Origin: Azonexus hydrophilus DSM 23864
Lineage (GTDB): Bacteria > Pseudomonadota > Gammaproteobacteria > Burkholderiales > Rhodocyclaceae
Length of the DNA: 64,000 nucleotides
Assembly (NCBI RefSeq): GCF_000429605.1
Contig: NZ_KE386925.1
Span: 1 to 64,000, forward strand
Direction: 5' to 3'
Shown: positions 42,639 through 53,331 of the stretch, one piece after another
How positions within the stretch are numbered: position 1 is the first letter of the stretch
Layout of the letters: the number at the start of each line of letters is the position of its first letter
Program-made: the position numbers and the translations under genes
Notes under the pieces: model-generated
The model's database searches: none
What the model was told of the DNA's origin: nothing
What the model saw: the letters and a program-made list of their open reading frames with translations, nothing else

Positions 42639-42659
42639 GGCGGGGCCTCAGGCTCCGCC
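42639..42659 (+). terminator. Intercistronic hairpin between rpsB and tsf
   Basis: Nine-pair stem GGCGGGGCC / GGCTCCGCC (one G-U) with a TCA loop, 14 bases after the rpsB stop and followed by TGTCTCAT rather than a T tract. It probably acts as a partial terminator or RNA-stability element that sets the S2 to EF-Ts ratio. Confidence 0.6.
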
Positions 42660-42686
42660 TGTCTCATAAGCTCAGGAGAAACAAGT

Positions 42687-43586
42687 ATGGCGGCAATTAC
42701 CGCAGGTATGGTGGCAGAGCTGCGCGGCAAGACCGACGCACCGATGATGGAATGCAAGAAGGCGCTGACCGAAGCCGATGGCGACATGGCCAAGGCCGAG
42801 GAAATCCTCCGCGTCAAGCTGGGCAACAAGGCTTCCAAGGCCGCTGCCCGTATCGCAGCAGAAGGTATCGTGGCAGTCAGCATCTCCGCTGACGGCAAGA
42901 CCGGTGCCATCATCGAAGTCAATTCGGAAACCGACTTCGTTGCCAAGAACGACGACTTCATCGCACTGGCCAACGGCTCTGCCGCGCTGGTCGCTGACAA
43001 GAACCCGGCCGACGTGGCTGCTCTGTCGGCCCTGCCGATGGGCGAAGGCACCGTCGAATCGACCCGCACCGCGCTGGTCGGCAAGATCGGTGAAAACATG
43101 AGCATCCGCCGCTTCGTCCGTTGCGAAGCCAAGGGCAAGCTGGTTTCCTATATCCACGGTGGCGCCAAGGTCGGCGTGCTGGTTGACCTGGTCGGCGGCG
43201 ACGAGCAGCTAGGCAAGGATCTGGCCATGCACATCGCTGCTTCCAAGCCGAAGTCGCTGGATGCCTCCGGTGTTTCCGCCGAACTGCTCGACACCGAGCG
43301 TCGCGTTGCCATCGAAAAGGCCCGCGAAGCCGGCAAGCCGGAAGCGATGCTGGAAAAGATCGCCGAAGGTACCGTCCAGAAGTACCTGAAGGACGTGACC
43401 CTGCTGGGCCAGGTCTTCGTCAAGGCTGAAGACGGCAAGCAGACGATCGAACAACTGCTGAAGCAGAAGGGCGCTTCGGTGGCCAGCTTCACGCTGTTCA
43501 TGGTCGGCGAAGGCATCGAGAAGAAGGTTGACGACTTCGCTGCTGAAGTCGCTGCCCAGGCCGCTGCCGCTGCTGCCAAGAAGTAA
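42687..43586 (+). CDS. tsf: Elongation factor Ts
   Basis: 299 residues. Guanine nucleotide exchange factor for EF-Tu. Evidence: start [20 protein letters not shown] with [20 protein letters not shown] (N-terminal domain), [29 protein letters not shown] (the conserved TDFVAKN), [11 protein letters not shown] and the EF-Tu-contact region of the core and dimerisation domains. Ends in an Ala-rich tail. AGGAG is upstream. Together with rpsB it makes the standard rpsB-tsf pair. Confidence 0.99.
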   Translation: MAAITAGMVAELRGKTDAPMMECKKALTEADGDMAKAEEILRVKLGNKASKAAARIAAEGIVAVSISADGKTGAIIEVNSETDFVAKNDDFIALANGSAALVADKNPADVAALSALPMGEGTVESTRTALVGKIGENMSIRRFVRCEAKGKLVSYIHGGAKVGVLVDLVGGDEQLGKDLAMHIAASKPKSLDASGVSAELLDTERRVAIEKAREAGKPEAMLEKIAEGTVQKYLKDVTLLGQVFVKAEDGKQTIEQLLKQKGASVASFTLFMVGEGIEKKVDDFAAEVAAQAAAAAAKK

Positions 43587-43607
43587 TCTTCCGTAAAGGA
43601 ATCGCCG

Positions 43608-44324
43608 ATGACCACACCCAAGTACAAACGCATCCTGCTGAAACTCTCTGGCGAAGCCCTGATGGGCAACGACGCCTATGGCATCAATCCGCAGGTGATC
43701 GCGGAAGTCTGCGCCGAGATCAAGGCGGTTGCGGATCTTGGGGTGGAAATCGGCGTCGTGATCGGCGGTGGCAACATCTTCCGCGGGATGGCCGGTACGG
43801 CCACCGGGATGGATCGCGCCACTGCGGATTACATGGGCATGCTGGCCACGGTGATGAACGCCATGGCGCTGTCCGACGCAATGCGTCAAGCCGGTCTGAA
43901 TGCCCGTGTGCAGTCGGCCCTGAATATCGAGCAGGTGGTCGAGCCCTATATCCGGGGCAAGGCGATCCGCTATCTCGAAGAAGGCAAGGTGGTGATTTTC
44001 GGTGCTGGTACCGGCAACCCCTTCTTCACGACCGATACCGCCGCAGCCTTGCGCGGGTCGGAAATTGGCGCGGAAATCGTGCTCAAGGCGACCAAGGTCG
44101 ACGGTATCTATACCGCCGACCCGAAAAAGGACGCCTCGGCTACGCGCTACGACAAGATCAGCTTCAACGATGCGATCTCGCAAAACCTCGCGGTAATGGA
44201 TGCGACTGCGTTCGCACTGTGCCGCGACCAGAAACTGCCGATCAACGTGTTTTCCATCTTCAAGGCCGGCGCGCTGAAGCGCGTGGTCTGCGGTGAGGAT
44301 GAGGGCACGCTGGTCTACTGCTGA
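43608..44324 (+). CDS. pyrH: UMP kinase
   Basis: 238 residues. Hexameric bacterial UMP kinase of the amino-acid kinase fold; makes UDP from UMP and is regulated by GTP and UTP. Evidence: [33 protein letters not shown] loop ([20 protein letters not shown]), [20 protein letters not shown], and [20 protein letters not shown]. Its 3' end lies 11 bases before frr. The rpsB-tsf-pyrH-frr order is conserved across bacteria. Confidence 0.98.
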   Translation: MTTPKYKRILLKLSGEALMGNDAYGINPQVIAEVCAEIKAVADLGVEIGVVIGGGNIFRGMAGTATGMDRATADYMGMLATVMNAMALSDAMRQAGLNARVQSALNIEQVVEPYIRGKAIRYLEEGKVVIFGAGTGNPFFTTDTAAALRGSEIGAEIVLKATKVDGIYTADPKKDASATRYDKISFNDAISQNLAVMDATAFALCRDQKLPINVFSIFKAGALKRVVCGEDEGTLVYC

Positions 44325-44335
44325 GGGAGAGACAG

Positions 44336-44893
44336 ATGATTGCCGAACTCAAGAAAACCGCCGAAGCGAAGATGCAGAAGTCGCTCGAGGCGCTCAAGAA
44401 CGACCTGCTGAAGATCCGTACCGGCCGTGCCCACACCGGCCTGCTTGACCATGTGATGGTCGATTACTACGGCTCGCCGGTGCCGGTGAACCAGGTTGCC
44501 AACATCACCCTGGTCGATGCCCGTACGCTGGGTGTCCAGCCGTGGGAAAAGAACATGGTGCAGAAGGTCGAGAAGGCGATTCGCGATTCCGACCTCGGTC
44601 TGAATCCGGCCTCGCAGGGCGACCTGATCCGCGTGCCGATGCCGGCGCTGACCGAAGAGCGGCGCAAGGAAATGATCAAGGTCGTCAAGAACGAAGGCGA
44701 GGGTGCCAAGGTGGCGATCCGCAACCTGCGTCGCGATGCCAACACCCACCTCAAGGATGCGCTGAAGAAGGGCGAGATTCCCGAGGACGACGAGCGTCGT
44801 GCCCAGGATGACGTACAGAAGCTCACCGACAAATACATTGCCGAAGTCGACAAGATGCTCGCCGCCAAAGAGGCCGAGCTGATGCAGATCTGA
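44336..44893 (+). CDS. frr: Ribosome recycling factor
   Basis: 185 residues, exactly the usual size. Splits post-termination ribosomes together with EF-G. Evidence: [20 protein letters not shown] in the first helix, [60 protein letters not shown] and the long last helix ([20 protein letters not shown]). It lies 12 bases before uppS. Confidence 0.99.
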   Translation: MIAELKKTAEAKMQKSLEALKNDLLKIRTGRAHTGLLDHVMVDYYGSPVPVNQVANITLVDARTLGVQPWEKNMVQKVEKAIRDSDLGLNPASQGDLIRVPMPALTEERRKEMIKVVKNEGEGAKVAIRNLRRDANTHLKDALKKGEIPEDDERRAQDDVQKLTDKYIAEVDKMLAAKEAELMQI

Positions 44894-44905
44894 CGTAGCG
44901 GCTGC

Positions 44906-45667
44906 ATGGCCCTGTTCTCCAGTTCGACGCGGGATCTTCCGCAGGTTGCTGCCGTTCCCGCGCACGTTGCTGTCATCATGGATGGCAACGGCCGCTGGGC
45001 GAAAAAACGTTTTCTGCCGCGTGTTGCCGGGCACGTCAAGGGGGTCGAACTGGTGCGGGAGATGGTTCGCGCCTGCCTCGAACGCGGCGTCCGCTACCTG
45101 ACCCTGTTCGCTTTCTCGTCGGAGAACTGGCGGCGCCCGCAGGAAGAAGTCACGCTGTTGATGCAGCTGTTCGTCAAGGCGCTGGAGCAGGAAGTCGAAA
45201 AACTCCATCGCAATGGCGTACGGTTGCGCGTGATTGGCGATCTGTCCCGGTTCGAGCCGCGTCTGCAGGTACTGATCCGCCAGGCTGAGGAGAGTACCGC
45301 CGGCAATACCAGCCTTGATCTGACCATCGCCGCCAACTACGGCGGACGCTGGGACATCATGCAGGCGGTGAACCGGATGGCACTGGCGCAGCCGGACCAG
45401 GCCGGTCAATGGAGCGAGGCCGATATCGAGCCGTATCTGTCGATGAATTTCGCACCGGAGCCCGATCTCTTCATCCGTACCGGCGGCGAGGAGCGGATCA
45501 GTAATTTCCTGCTCTGGCAACTGGCTTACACCGAGTTCTATTTCACGCCCACCCTGTGGCCGGATTTCGATACTGCCGAATTCGGCAAGGCGATCACCTC
45601 CTACCAGCAACGCGAGCGGCGCTTTGGCCGGACCAGCGAGCAACTGACGGGCGACAGCAATGCTTAA
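44906..45667 (+). CDS. uppS: Undecaprenyl diphosphate synthase
   Basis: 253 residues. cis-Prenyltransferase that makes undecaprenyl diphosphate, the lipid carrier for peptidoglycan and O-antigen. Evidence: [20 protein letters not shown] with the catalytic Asp in the DGNGRW motif, [53 protein letters not shown], and near the end [20 protein letters not shown]. Gene start at ATG 44906. Its end overlaps cdsA by 8 bases. Confidence 0.98.
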   Translation: MALFSSSTRDLPQVAAVPAHVAVIMDGNGRWAKKRFLPRVAGHVKGVELVREMVRACLERGVRYLTLFAFSSENWRRPQEEVTLLMQLFVKALEQEVEKLHRNGVRLRVIGDLSRFEPRLQVLIRQAEESTAGNTSLDLTIAANYGGRWDIMQAVNRMALAQPDQAGQWSEADIEPYLSMNFAPEPDLFIRTGGEERISNFLLWQLAYTEFYFTPTLWPDFDTAEFGKAITSYQQRERRFGRTSEQLTGDSNA

Positions 45668-46487
45668 AACCCGCGTCATCACGGCGCTGGCCTTGATGGC
45701 CGTTCTGCTGCCCAGCCTGTTCTGGTTGCCGCAAATGGCCTGGGCCTGGCTGATCGCCGCCTTCATCGGTGTCGGTGCCTGGGAGTGGGGCGCCTTGCTC
45801 GGCTGGCAGAATCGTCAGCGCGTCCTGCTCGGTGTCGTCACTGCGGCCTTGTGCGCCGTGCTGGCCTGGACCGAACCGCTGGCCATTGGCGCGGCCGGCT
45901 TTGCCCCGGCGCAGACCTGGGTGTTCCTGTTCTATGGTCTGTCGGCGCTCTTCTGGTTGCTGCTCATTCCCTTCTGGCTGCGCGGCAAATGGTCGCTGCA
46001 TGGCGCTTCCGGCCTGCTGGTCGGGGCGGTCGTGCTGCTGCCGACCTGGCTGGCCATGGTGCAGTTGCGCGCCGTTGGTCCCGCTGTCCTGCTGGCGGTC
46101 TTTGCCGTTGTCTGGATGGCCGATATCGCGGCTTATTTCGCCGGCCGCCGCTTCGGCAAACGCAAGCTGGCGCCCAGCATCAGTCCGGGCAAAACCTGGG
46201 AAGGCGCCTATGGCGCGATCCTCGGCGTGCTCGTCTATGGGCTCGTCATCGGTCATTTCTTCATGGCCGGGGTTTCCCTGCCGCTATGGGTTGCCGCGCT
46301 GCTGCTGGTGACGGCGGTCAGCATCATCGGCGACCTGTTCGAGTCGATGCTCAAGCGTAAAGCCGGGATCAAGGACAGCAGCAATGTGCTGCCGGGTCAC
46401 GGCGGCGTGCTCGACCGCATCGACAGCCTCACTTCCACCTTGCCGGTGGCGGCGCTGGCCTGGCTACTCTTCTTCTATCGCGGATGA
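45660..46487 (+). CDS. cdsA: Phosphatidate cytidylyltransferase
   Basis: 275 residues with about eight hydrophobic segments; inner-membrane enzyme that makes CDP-diacylglycerol from phosphatidic acid and CTP. The signature lies in [20 protein letters not shown] followed by [20 protein letters not shown], and the C-terminal [20 protein letters not shown] with [20 protein letters not shown]. The start overlaps uppS and the stop overlaps dxr (ATGA). Confidence 0.98.
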   Translation: MLKTRVITALALMAVLLPSLFWLPQMAWAWLIAAFIGVGAWEWGALLGWQNRQRVLLGVVTAALCAVLAWTEPLAIGAAGFAPAQTWVFLFYGLSALFWLLLIPFWLRGKWSLHGASGLLVGAVVLLPTWLAMVQLRAVGPAVLLAVFAVVWMADIAAYFAGRRFGKRKLAPSISPGKTWEGAYGAILGVLVYGLVIGHFFMAGVSLPLWVAALLLVTAVSIIGDLFESMLKRKAGIKDSSNVLPGHGGVLDRIDSLTSTLPVAALAWLLFFYRG

Positions 46488-47674
46488 TGCAACAGAACAT
46501 TACCGTGCTTGGATCGACCGGCTCCATCGGCGTCAGCACGCTCGATGTCATCCGCCGTCATCCCGATCGTTACCGGGCCTTCGCGCTGTGCGCGCATACC
46601 CAGGTCGACAAGCTGTTCGAGCAATGTCTCGAATTTCGTCCGGCTTTCGCCGTGCTGCGCGATGCCGCACTGGCTGGCGAACTGGCCGCGCGCTGCCGGG
46701 CTGCCGGACTGCCGACCGAGGTCCGTCATGGCGTGGCGGCGCAGATCGAGCTCTCGTCGCTGCCCGAAGTCGATGCCGTGATGGCGGCCATCGTCGGTGC
46801 TGCCGGTCTGGCCCCGACGCTGGCGGCAGCGCAGGCCGGCAAGCGGGTGATGCTGGCGAACAAGGAAGTGCTGGTCATGGCCGGCGAACTGTTCATGCAC
46901 GCGGTGCGCAGCCATGGCGCGACCCTGCTGCCGGTCGATAGCGAACACAATGCGATTTTCCAGGCCTTGCCCGGCGATTTCGCGCGTGGCCTGAACGCCT
47001 GCGGGGTCGAGAAGATCCTGCTGACCGCCTCCGGTGGCCCGTTCCGCAATACCCCCTTGTCCGAACTCGGACAGGTGACGCCGGAACAGGCCTGCGCTCA
47101 CCCGAACTGGGTGATGGGGCGCAAGATTTCGGTCGATTCGGCGACCATGATGAACAAGGGCCTGGAGGTCATCGAGGCGCGCTGGTTGTTCGACGCCGCG
47201 CCGGACATGATCCAGGTGGTCGTGCATCCGCAGAGCGTGATCCATTCGGCGGTCCAGTATGTCGATGGTTCGGTCGTCGCCCAATTGGGCAAGCCGGACA
47301 TGCGTACGCCGATCGCTTATGCCATGGCCTGGCCGGAACGGATTGCTGCCGGGGTCGAGCCGCTCGACCTGTTCCGCATCGCCCGGCTGGATTTCTTTGC
47401 CCCCGACTTCGAGCGTTTCCGCTGTCTGCAGCTGGCCTACGATGTTCTGCGCGAAGGCGGTACGGCGCCGGCCATCCTCAATGCTGCCAACGAAGTGGCG
47501 GTGGCGGCTTTCCTCGACGGAAAATTGTCTTTCCTCGACATCGCCCGGCTCAACGAAGCCGTGCTGACGGCGCTGCCGGCCGGACCGGAGGGCAGCCTGG
47601 ACGACGTGCTCGGGGCTGACGCCGAGGCGCGCCAAGTCGCCACCACCATGATTGCCGAGGGGCGCCTGGGATGA
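46484..47674 (+). CDS. dxr: 1-deoxy-D-xylulose 5-phosphate reductoisomerase
   Basis: 396 residues. Second enzyme of the methylerythritol phosphate pathway to isoprenoid precursors. Evidence: NADPH-binding [55 protein letters not shown] (metal Asp and Glu), [36 protein letters not shown] and [19 protein letters not shown]. Two adjacent ATGs (46484 and 46487) are possible. It feeds the pathway of uppS upstream, so placing both in one cluster makes metabolic sense. The stop overlaps rseP. Confidence 0.98.
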   Translation: MMQQNITVLGSTGSIGVSTLDVIRRHPDRYRAFALCAHTQVDKLFEQCLEFRPAFAVLRDAALAGELAARCRAAGLPTEVRHGVAAQIELSSLPEVDAVMAAIVGAAGLAPTLAAAQAGKRVMLANKEVLVMAGELFMHAVRSHGATLLPVDSEHNAIFQALPGDFARGLNACGVEKILLTASGGPFRNTPLSELGQVTPEQACAHPNWVMGRKISVDSATMMNKGLEVIEARWLFDAAPDMIQVVVHPQSVIHSAVQYVDGSVVAQLGKPDMRTPIAYAMAWPERIAAGVEPLDLFRIARLDFFAPDFERFRCLQLAYDVLREGGTAPAILNAANEVAVAAFLDGKLSFLDIARLNEAVLTALPAGPEGSLDDVLGADAEARQVATTMIAEGRLG

Positions 47675-49038
47675 GCGATCTGCCGTTCTATCTCGCGGCG
47701 TTCGCTTTGGTGCTCGGGGTTTTGATCGTCTTTCATGAACTTGGGCATTACCTCGCGGCGCGCTGGTGCGGCGTCAAGGTCCTGCGTTTTTCCGTCGGCT
47801 TCGGCAAGGTCCTGTGGCAGCGTCGTTTCGGTCGCGACGGGACCGAGTGGGTGGTCAGTGCCTTCCCGCTGGGCGGTTATGTGCGCATGCTCGACGAGCG
47901 CGAGGCGGCGGTGGCGCCCGAGGAACGGCATCGTGCCTTCAACCGGCAGACCGTGGGCAAGCGCAGCTTCATCGTTGCCGCCGGCCCGCTGGCCAATTTC
48001 CTGCTCGCCATCCTGTTGTACTGGGGTATTTTCATGCTCGGCAGCCAGGAATTGCTGCCCGTGCTTGGCCAGCCGCCTGCCGATACGCCTGCCGCCATGG
48101 CCCGGATCGAAAACGGCGAGGAAGTCCGGCGCATCGACGGGCAACCGGTGGCAACCTGGAACGACCTGCGCTGGCAAATTTTGCAGAAGGCCGCCGGCAG
48201 CGAGCGCGTCGAACTGGAAGTGATCAACGAGCGCGGCGAGATTGCCGTTCGCCATCTCTACCTGGCTGCGGTCGGCGAGGAGGGCTGGGAAGGCGATCCG
48301 CTGTCCCGTCTGGGCTTGCGCCTCTATCGCCCGGATATTCCGGCGGTCATCGGCTCGGTCAGTCGTGGCGGTGCGGCGGCGCAGGCTGGTTTGCTGGCCG
48401 GCGACCGGGTCTTGCAGATTAATGAGCAGCCCATCGGCAACTGGCACGAACTGGTGATGATCGTCCGCGAGGCGGCCGGGCAACGACTGGTTCTGCAAGT
48501 CGAACGCCAGGGCAGGGTCTTTGCGTTTGAGGTAACGCCGGAATTGGTTGCCGATGGCGGCCAGCGCATCGGGCGCATCGGTGTCGGTGTGGCCGAGTCA
48601 TCGGAAACCCGGCGCGAACTGCGTACCTTTGTCAGTTACGGCTTTGCCGAGGCGGCGGTCAAGGCCGTCGTCGAAACCGGCGAGCAGTCGTTGTTCAGCC
48701 TGCGCATGCTGGGCAAGATGCTGATCGGCGAAGTTTCCTGGAAAAATCTTTCGGGGCCGGTGACCATTGCCGATTACGCGGGGCAGTCGGCGAAGCTCGG
48801 TCTCGATTATTATGTCAAGTTCATGGCCCTGGTCAGCATCAGCCTGGGGGTCCTGAACCTGCTTCCCATCCCGGTGCTGGACGGTGGGCATTTGATGTAT
48901 CATATGATCGAAGTCGTCAGGCGGAAGCCCCTCTCCGAGCGGGCAATGGTCATCGGACAGCAATTGGGTCTGGCCATTTTGTTCTCCTTGATGGCTTTCG
49001 CATTTTTTAACGACCTGACTCGCCTTTTTGGCGGCTAA
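47671..49038 (+). CDS. rseP: Site-2 intramembrane zinc metalloprotease RseP
   Basis: 455 residues, 450 in E. coli. Inner-membrane protease that completes cleavage of the anti-sigma-E factor in the envelope stress response. Evidence: HExxH in [16 protein letters not shown] (about 23-27) inside the first transmembrane helix, two periplasmic PDZ domains (about 115-195 and 200-300), and the third zinc-binding motif in [20 protein letters not shown]. Followed at once by bamA, the usual order; sigma-E often controls outer-membrane assembly genes in this cluster, but no promoter for it was identified here. Confidence 0.97.
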   Translation: MSDLPFYLAAFALVLGVLIVFHELGHYLAARWCGVKVLRFSVGFGKVLWQRRFGRDGTEWVVSAFPLGGYVRMLDEREAAVAPEERHRAFNRQTVGKRSFIVAAGPLANFLLAILLYWGIFMLGSQELLPVLGQPPADTPAAMARIENGEEVRRIDGQPVATWNDLRWQILQKAAGSERVELEVINERGEIAVRHLYLAAVGEEGWEGDPLSRLGLRLYRPDIPAVIGSVSRGGAAAQAGLLAGDRVLQINEQPIGNWHELVMIVREAAGQRLVLQVERQGRVFAFEVTPELVADGGQRIGRIGVGVAESSETRRELRTFVSYGFAEAAVKAVVETGEQSLFSLRMLGKMLIGEVSWKNLSGPVTIADYAGQSAKLGLDYYVKFMALVSISLGVLNLLPIPVLDGGHLMYHMIEVVRRKPLSERAMVIGQQLGLAILFSLMAFAFFNDLTRLFGG

Positions 49039-49040
49039 CG

Positions 49041-51323
49041 ATGAAAAAAAACCTGTTGCCTGCCCTGATCGCCGGACTCTTTGCCCTGCCCGCGATGGCT
49101 TTCCAGCCTTTCGTCGTCAAGGACATCCGTGTCGAAGGCATCCAGCGTACCGAAGCCGGCACCGTGTTCAGCTATTTGCCGGTCAAGGTCGGCGACACAC
49201 TGAACGACGACAAGGCTGCGCAGGCCATCAAGTCGCTCTTTGCCACCGGTTTCTTCCGGGATGTGCGCATCGAGGTCGAAAAGGATGTCATGGTGGTTGT
49301 GCTGCAGGAGCGCCCGGCCATCTCGTCGCTGAATTTCGTCGGCATGAAGGAATTCGAGAAGGAAGCCATCGTCAAGGCGCTGCGTGAAGTGGGCATCGCC
49401 ACCGGCCGCATCTTCGACCGCTCGCTGCTCGACAAGGCCGAGCAGGAGCTCAAGCGCCAATATCTTTCGCGCGGCAAGTATGCCGCAGAGATCACGACGA
49501 CGATCACGCCGCTGGAGCGCAATCGCGTCGGCATCAATTTCAATATCGTCGAAGGCGAGGCGGCCAAGATTCGTCAGATCAACATCGTCGGTGCCAAAGC
49601 GTTCAAGGAAAAGGAACTGCTCGGCCTGTTCGAGTTGACCACGCCGGGCTGGATGACCTGGTATTCGAAGAATGACCAGTATTCCCGGCAAAAGCTGTCG
49701 GCTGACCTTGAGAAGCTGAAGTCCTTCTATCTGGATCGTGGCTATCTGGAATTCAATGTCGATTCCACGCAGGTATCGATCTCGCCGGACAAGCAGGACG
49801 TTTTCATTACGCTCAATGTCACCGAAGGGGCGCGTTTCCGGGTGTCATCGGTCAAACTGGCCGGCGACCTGACTTTGCCGGAGGCTGATTTCCGCAAGTT
49901 GATTCAGGTGCGTCCCGGCGAGGTTTTTTCCCGGGCAAAACTGAACGAGTCCACCAAGGCGATCAGTGACCGCCTGGGGACCCAGGGTTATGCCTTTGCC
50001 AACGTTAATGCGGCACCGGAAATCAATCGCGAACAGAATCTGGTGGACTTCACCATCTTCGTCGATCCGGGCAAGCGTGTTTATGTCCGGCGTGTCAATG
50101 TTACCGGCAATACCAAGACGCGTGATGAGGTCGTTCGCCGTGAGATACGGCAGATGGAAAGTGCCTGGTACGATGCTGACAAGGTAACGGCCTCCAAGGA
50201 ACGTATCGACCGTTTGGGATTTTTCTCCGATGTCGCGGTCGAAACTCCGCCGGTGCCGGGAACATCCGATCAGCTTGATGTCAATGTCAAAGTGACGGAA
50301 AAGCCGACCGGCAACCTGATGCTGGGTGTCGGTACTTCAAGCACCGACAAGGTCATTGTCTCGGGCTCGATCGCTCAGAACAATTTCATGGGTAGTGGTA
50401 ACAACGTATCGATTCAGGTCAATTCGGCAAGTTCTGGTCGGACATATGCTTTGTCGTACACCAATCCCTATTTCACGACCGATGGGGTCAGCCAGGGGTT
50501 CGATATCTATCACCGCACGATGGATACCAGTACGCTTTCGAGTACGGCCAACTACAAGTCTACTTCGACCGGTGGCGGTATTCGTTTCGGGTTCCCGATC
50601 AATGAGTTCCAGTCATGGTCGGTCGGGATCGCAGCGGATACGACGACGATCGATTTGTTCGATAACTCGCCGGATTATTACGAGAAATATGTCGAGAGTT
50701 TTGGCAAGACGAATATTTCTTTCCCGTTGACCCTGGCCTGGGTCAGTGACAGCAAGAATAGTTTCTTCTTCCCGTCCAAGGGAACGTATCAACGCGCAGG
50801 CCTGGAGGTTGGTCTGCCGGGGGGCGACCTGACTTACTATCGGGCGAATTACCAGTTGCAGCATTTCATTCCCCTGTCGAAGCAATTTACCTTGCTGCTG
50901 GGCGGCGATCTTGGTTATGCATCAGGCTATGCCGGAAAAGGCTTGCCGTTCTTCAAGAATTACTACGCCGGTGGTGTGGGTTCTGTTCGCGGTTACAAGG
51001 GGAATTCTCTTGGCTCGACCCAGACGATTGATGAAGATGGCAATCGGGTTGGGGGTAACCGTAAACTTGTTGCCAATGCTGAACTCCTCTGGTCCCTGCC
51101 TGGCTTCGAAAAATCGGCCAGACTCGGGGTTTTCTTCGATGCTGGCCAGATTTATGCGTCCAATGACAAGTTCGCGATATCCGATCTGCGCTACTCGACG
51201 GGGTTGAGTGCGGCCTGGATTTCGCCGATCGGGCCTTTGAAGTTCAGTATTGGCAGACCGCTCAACAAGAAGAGCAGCGATGAGACTGAGTCCTTTCAGT
51301 TCCAGTTGGGCACTACTTTTTAA
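49041..51323 (+). CDS. bamA: Outer membrane protein assembly factor BamA
   Basis: 760 residues. Central, essential component of the machine that inserts beta-barrel proteins in the outer membrane. A signal peptide (MKKNLLPALIAGLFALPAMA) is followed by five POTRA domains (from FVVKDIRVEGIQRTEAGTVF to about residue 415) and a C-terminal 16-stranded barrel. The conserved VRGY lid-lock motif is present in GGVGSVRGYKGNSLGS, and the protein ends in FQFQLGTTF, with a terminal Phe. The barrel half uses somewhat less GC-biased codons than its neighbours. It lies 12 bases before skp and serves the autotransporter and TolC proteins also in this window. Confidence 0.98.
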   Translation: MKKNLLPALIAGLFALPAMAFQPFVVKDIRVEGIQRTEAGTVFSYLPVKVGDTLNDDKAAQAIKSLFATGFFRDVRIEVEKDVMVVVLQERPAISSLNFVGMKEFEKEAIVKALREVGIATGRIFDRSLLDKAEQELKRQYLSRGKYAAEITTTITPLERNRVGINFNIVEGEAAKIRQINIVGAKAFKEKELLGLFELTTPGWMTWYSKNDQYSRQKLSADLEKLKSFYLDRGYLEFNVDSTQVSISPDKQDVFITLNVTEGARFRVSSVKLAGDLTLPEADFRKLIQVRPGEVFSRAKLNESTKAISDRLGTQGYAFANVNAAPEINREQNLVDFTIFVDPGKRVYVRRVNVTGNTKTRDEVVRREIRQMESAWYDADKVTASKERIDRLGFFSDVAVETPPVPGTSDQLDVNVKVTEKPTGNLMLGVGTSSTDKVIVSGSIAQNNFMGSGNNVSIQVNSASSGRTYALSYTNPYFTTDGVSQGFDIYHRTMDTSTLSSTANYKSTSTGGGIRFGFPINEFQSWSVGIAADTTTIDLFDNSPDYYEKYVESFGKTNISFPLTLAWVSDSKNSFFFPSKGTYQRAGLEVGLPGGDLTYYRANYQLQHFIPLSKQFTLLLGGDLGYASGYAGKGLPFFKNYYAGGVGSVRGYKGNSLGSTQTIDEDGNRVGGNRKLVANAELLWSLPGFEKSARLGVFFDAGQIYASNDKFAISDLRYSTGLSAAWISPIGPLKFSIGRPLNKKSSDETESFQFQLGTTF

Positions 51324-51335
51324 ATCAGGAGTTTC

Positions 51336-51842
51336 ATGTTGAAAATCAAAACTTTCCTTCTTGCCTCCCTGTTGTCCGCCATGAGCCTGACGGCTGTCAG
51401 CGCGGCCGAATTGAAGGTGGGTTATGTTGATACCCAGCGCATTTTCCGCGATGCTCCGGCAGCGCAGCGTGCGGCCAAGAAGCTGGAGACAGAGTTTTCC
51501 CGTCGTGATCAGGAACTTCAGCGCATGGCCAAGCAGTTGCAGGGGCTGCAGGAGTCCCTGGAGAAGAACGCTGTGACGATGGCTGAATCCGAGCGTCGTG
51601 CCAAGGAAAAGGAATTCGGCGATCTGTCGCGCGAATTCCAGCGCCGTCAGCGCGAGTTCCGCGAGGACCTGAACCTGCGTCAGAACGAGGAAAACGCGGC
51701 GGTGATCGAGAAGGCCAACCGTGCCATCAAGCAGATCGCAGAATCGGACAAGTTCGACCTGATCCTGCAGGATGTGGTCTGGGTCAGCCCGCGTCTGGAT
51801 ATCACCGAGCGCGTCATCAAGGCGCTGTCCGACGGTAAGTGA
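51336..51842 (+). CDS. skp: Periplasmic chaperone Skp/OmpH
   Basis: 168 residues. Signal peptide MLKIKTFLLASLLSAMSLTA with cleavage after VSA; mature start AELKVGYVDTQRIFRDAPAA is typical of OmpH/Skp. A long coiled coil (LETEFSRRDQELQRMAKQLQ and further Glu/Arg/Gln-rich sequence) forms the tentacles that hold unfolded outer-membrane proteins. The end (LILQDVVWVSPRLDITERVI) completes the trimer core. It lies between bamA and lpxD, as in E. coli. Confidence 0.96.
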   Translation: MLKIKTFLLASLLSAMSLTAVSAAELKVGYVDTQRIFRDAPAAQRAAKKLETEFSRRDQELQRMAKQLQGLQESLEKNAVTMAESERRAKEKEFGDLSREFQRRQREFREDLNLRQNEENAAVIEKANRAIKQIAESDKFDLILQDVVWVSPRLDITERVIKALSDGK

Positions 51843-52891
51843 TGCAGCAACCGGCGAAGGTCATTTCCTTCACGCTTGCCGAGATCGCCGCCCAGCTGGG
51901 CGGCGATGTGCTTGGGGACGGCGATATTCGCATTTTCCAGGTGTCGACCCTGGCCGCGGCGGGTGAGGGCGAGATCGCCTTTCTCGCCAATCGCAAGTAT
52001 CGCGGCCAGTTGCAGACGACCCGGGCAGCGGCGGTGCTGCTGTCGCCAGCCGATGCGGCGGGATATGCCGGCGCCTGTATCGTTACCGCCAATCCCTATG
52101 CCTACTATGCGCGGGTGGCCAGTTTGCTGAATCCGGTGCAGGCCGGGTTCTGTGGTGTCCATCCGGGCGCAACTGTCGATTCCGTCGTGCCGGACAGCGT
52201 TGCCATCGGGCCTCAGGTCTGTATCGGCCGTAACGTCGAACTCGGCGACAGTGTCGTCATCCATGCCGGTTGCGTGATCGGTGATGGCGTGCGTATCGGT
52301 GCCGGCAGCATGCTGTACCCGAACGTTACCGTCTATCATGGCTGCGAACTTGGCGAACGCGTGATCATTCATTCCGGTGCCGTGATCGGCGCCGATGGTT
52401 TCGGTTTTGCACCAGAGGGTAAATCCTGGGTCAAGATTCCCCAGATCGGTATCGTGCGCATCGGTAACGACGTCGAAATCGGTGCCAACACCACCATCGA
52501 CCGGGGGGCACTGGAAGATACGCTGATCGGCGATGGCTGCAAGATCGATAACCTGGTCCAGATTGCCCACAATTGCCGGATCGGGCCGAACAGCGTGCTT
52601 GCCGGTTGTGTCGGTATCGCCGGCAGTGTGACCATGGGCGAGCATTGCGTGGTTGGCGGGGCCGGCATGGTCACCGGTCACCTTTCGCTGGCCGAGGGAA
52701 CGACCATCTCCGCCGGTTCGCTGGTGATGAAGAGCATCAACGAACCGGGGCAGCGGTACACCGGGGTCTTCCCGCTCGATACTCACGACGATTGGGTGCA
52801 CAATGCTGCGCACATCCGTCGTCTGGGGAAGTTGGCAGATCGCGTTTCAGAACTTGAGAAAAAACTTAAAGAAATAGAAATAAGGGACTGA
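51842..52891 (+). CDS. lpxD: UDP-3-O-(3-hydroxyacyl)glucosamine N-acyltransferase
   Basis: 349 residues. Third step of lipid A synthesis. The start ATG 51842 overlaps the skp stop (TGATG). An N-terminal uridine-binding domain (ISFTLAEIAAQLGGDVLGDG, FLANRKYRGQLQTTRAAAVL) is followed by left-handed beta-helix hexapeptide repeats (VIHAGCVIGDGVRIGAGSML and others), with the catalytic His in NLVQIAHNCRIGPNSVLAGC region (HNC) and HSGAVIGADGFGFAPEGKSW. A C-terminal helix (LGKLADRVSELEKKLKEIEI) ends the trimer. Confidence 0.98.
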   Translation: MQQPAKVISFTLAEIAAQLGGDVLGDGDIRIFQVSTLAAAGEGEIAFLANRKYRGQLQTTRAAAVLLSPADAAGYAGACIVTANPYAYYARVASLLNPVQAGFCGVHPGATVDSVVPDSVAIGPQVCIGRNVELGDSVVIHAGCVIGDGVRIGAGSMLYPNVTVYHGCELGERVIIHSGAVIGADGFGFAPEGKSWVKIPQIGIVRIGNDVEIGANTTIDRGALEDTLIGDGCKIDNLVQIAHNCRIGPNSVLAGCVGIAGSVTMGEHCVVGGAGMVTGHLSLAEGTTISAGSLVMKSINEPGQRYTGVFPLDTHDDWVHNAAHIRRLGKLADRVSELEKKLKEIEIRD

Positions 52892-52895
52892 TTAA

Positions 52896-53330
52896 ATGGA
52901 TATTCATGAGATTCTTGAGCACCTGCCGCATCGCTACCCCTTTCTGCTGGTCGACCGTGTCGTCGAGGTGGTTCCGGGTGAGCGCATTCACGCCTACAAG
53001 AACGTCACCATCAACGAACCTTTCTTCATCGGTCACTTTCCCCATCACCCGGTGATGCCCGGCGTGTTGATCATGGAAGCCCTGGCCCAGGCGGCTGGCA
53101 TCCTGTCGTTCAAGACGCTGGAAGAAAAACCGTCGCCGGATAACGTGTTCTATTTTGCCGGTATCGACGAAGCACGCTTCAAGCGTCCGGTGATGCCGGG
53201 AGACAGGCTGGACCTGTTCGTCACCATCGAGCGCCAGATGCGCGGCATCTGGAAGTACACAGCCGAAGCCAAGGTCGATGGTCAGCTGGCCGCTTCGGCC
53301 AAGCTGATGTGCGCCAAGCGGGACCTGTAA
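52896..53330 (+). CDS. fabZ: 3-hydroxyacyl-[acyl-carrier-protein] dehydratase FabZ
   Basis: 144 residues. Hot-dog fold dehydratase of fatty acid synthesis. Catalytic motif [20 protein letters not shown] (His about 49 and Glu about 63), preceded by [17 protein letters not shown] and followed by [20 protein letters not shown]. It competes with lipid A synthesis for 3-hydroxyacyl-ACP, so its position between lpxD and lpxA is conserved. Confidence 0.98.
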   Translation: MDIHEILEHLPHRYPFLLVDRVVEVVPGERIHAYKNVTINEPFFIGHFPHHPVMPGVLIMEALAQAAGILSFKTLEEKPSPDNVFYFAGIDEARFKRPVMPGDRLDLFVTIERQMRGIWKYTAEAKVDGQLAASAKLMCAKRDL

Positions 53331-53331
53331 G

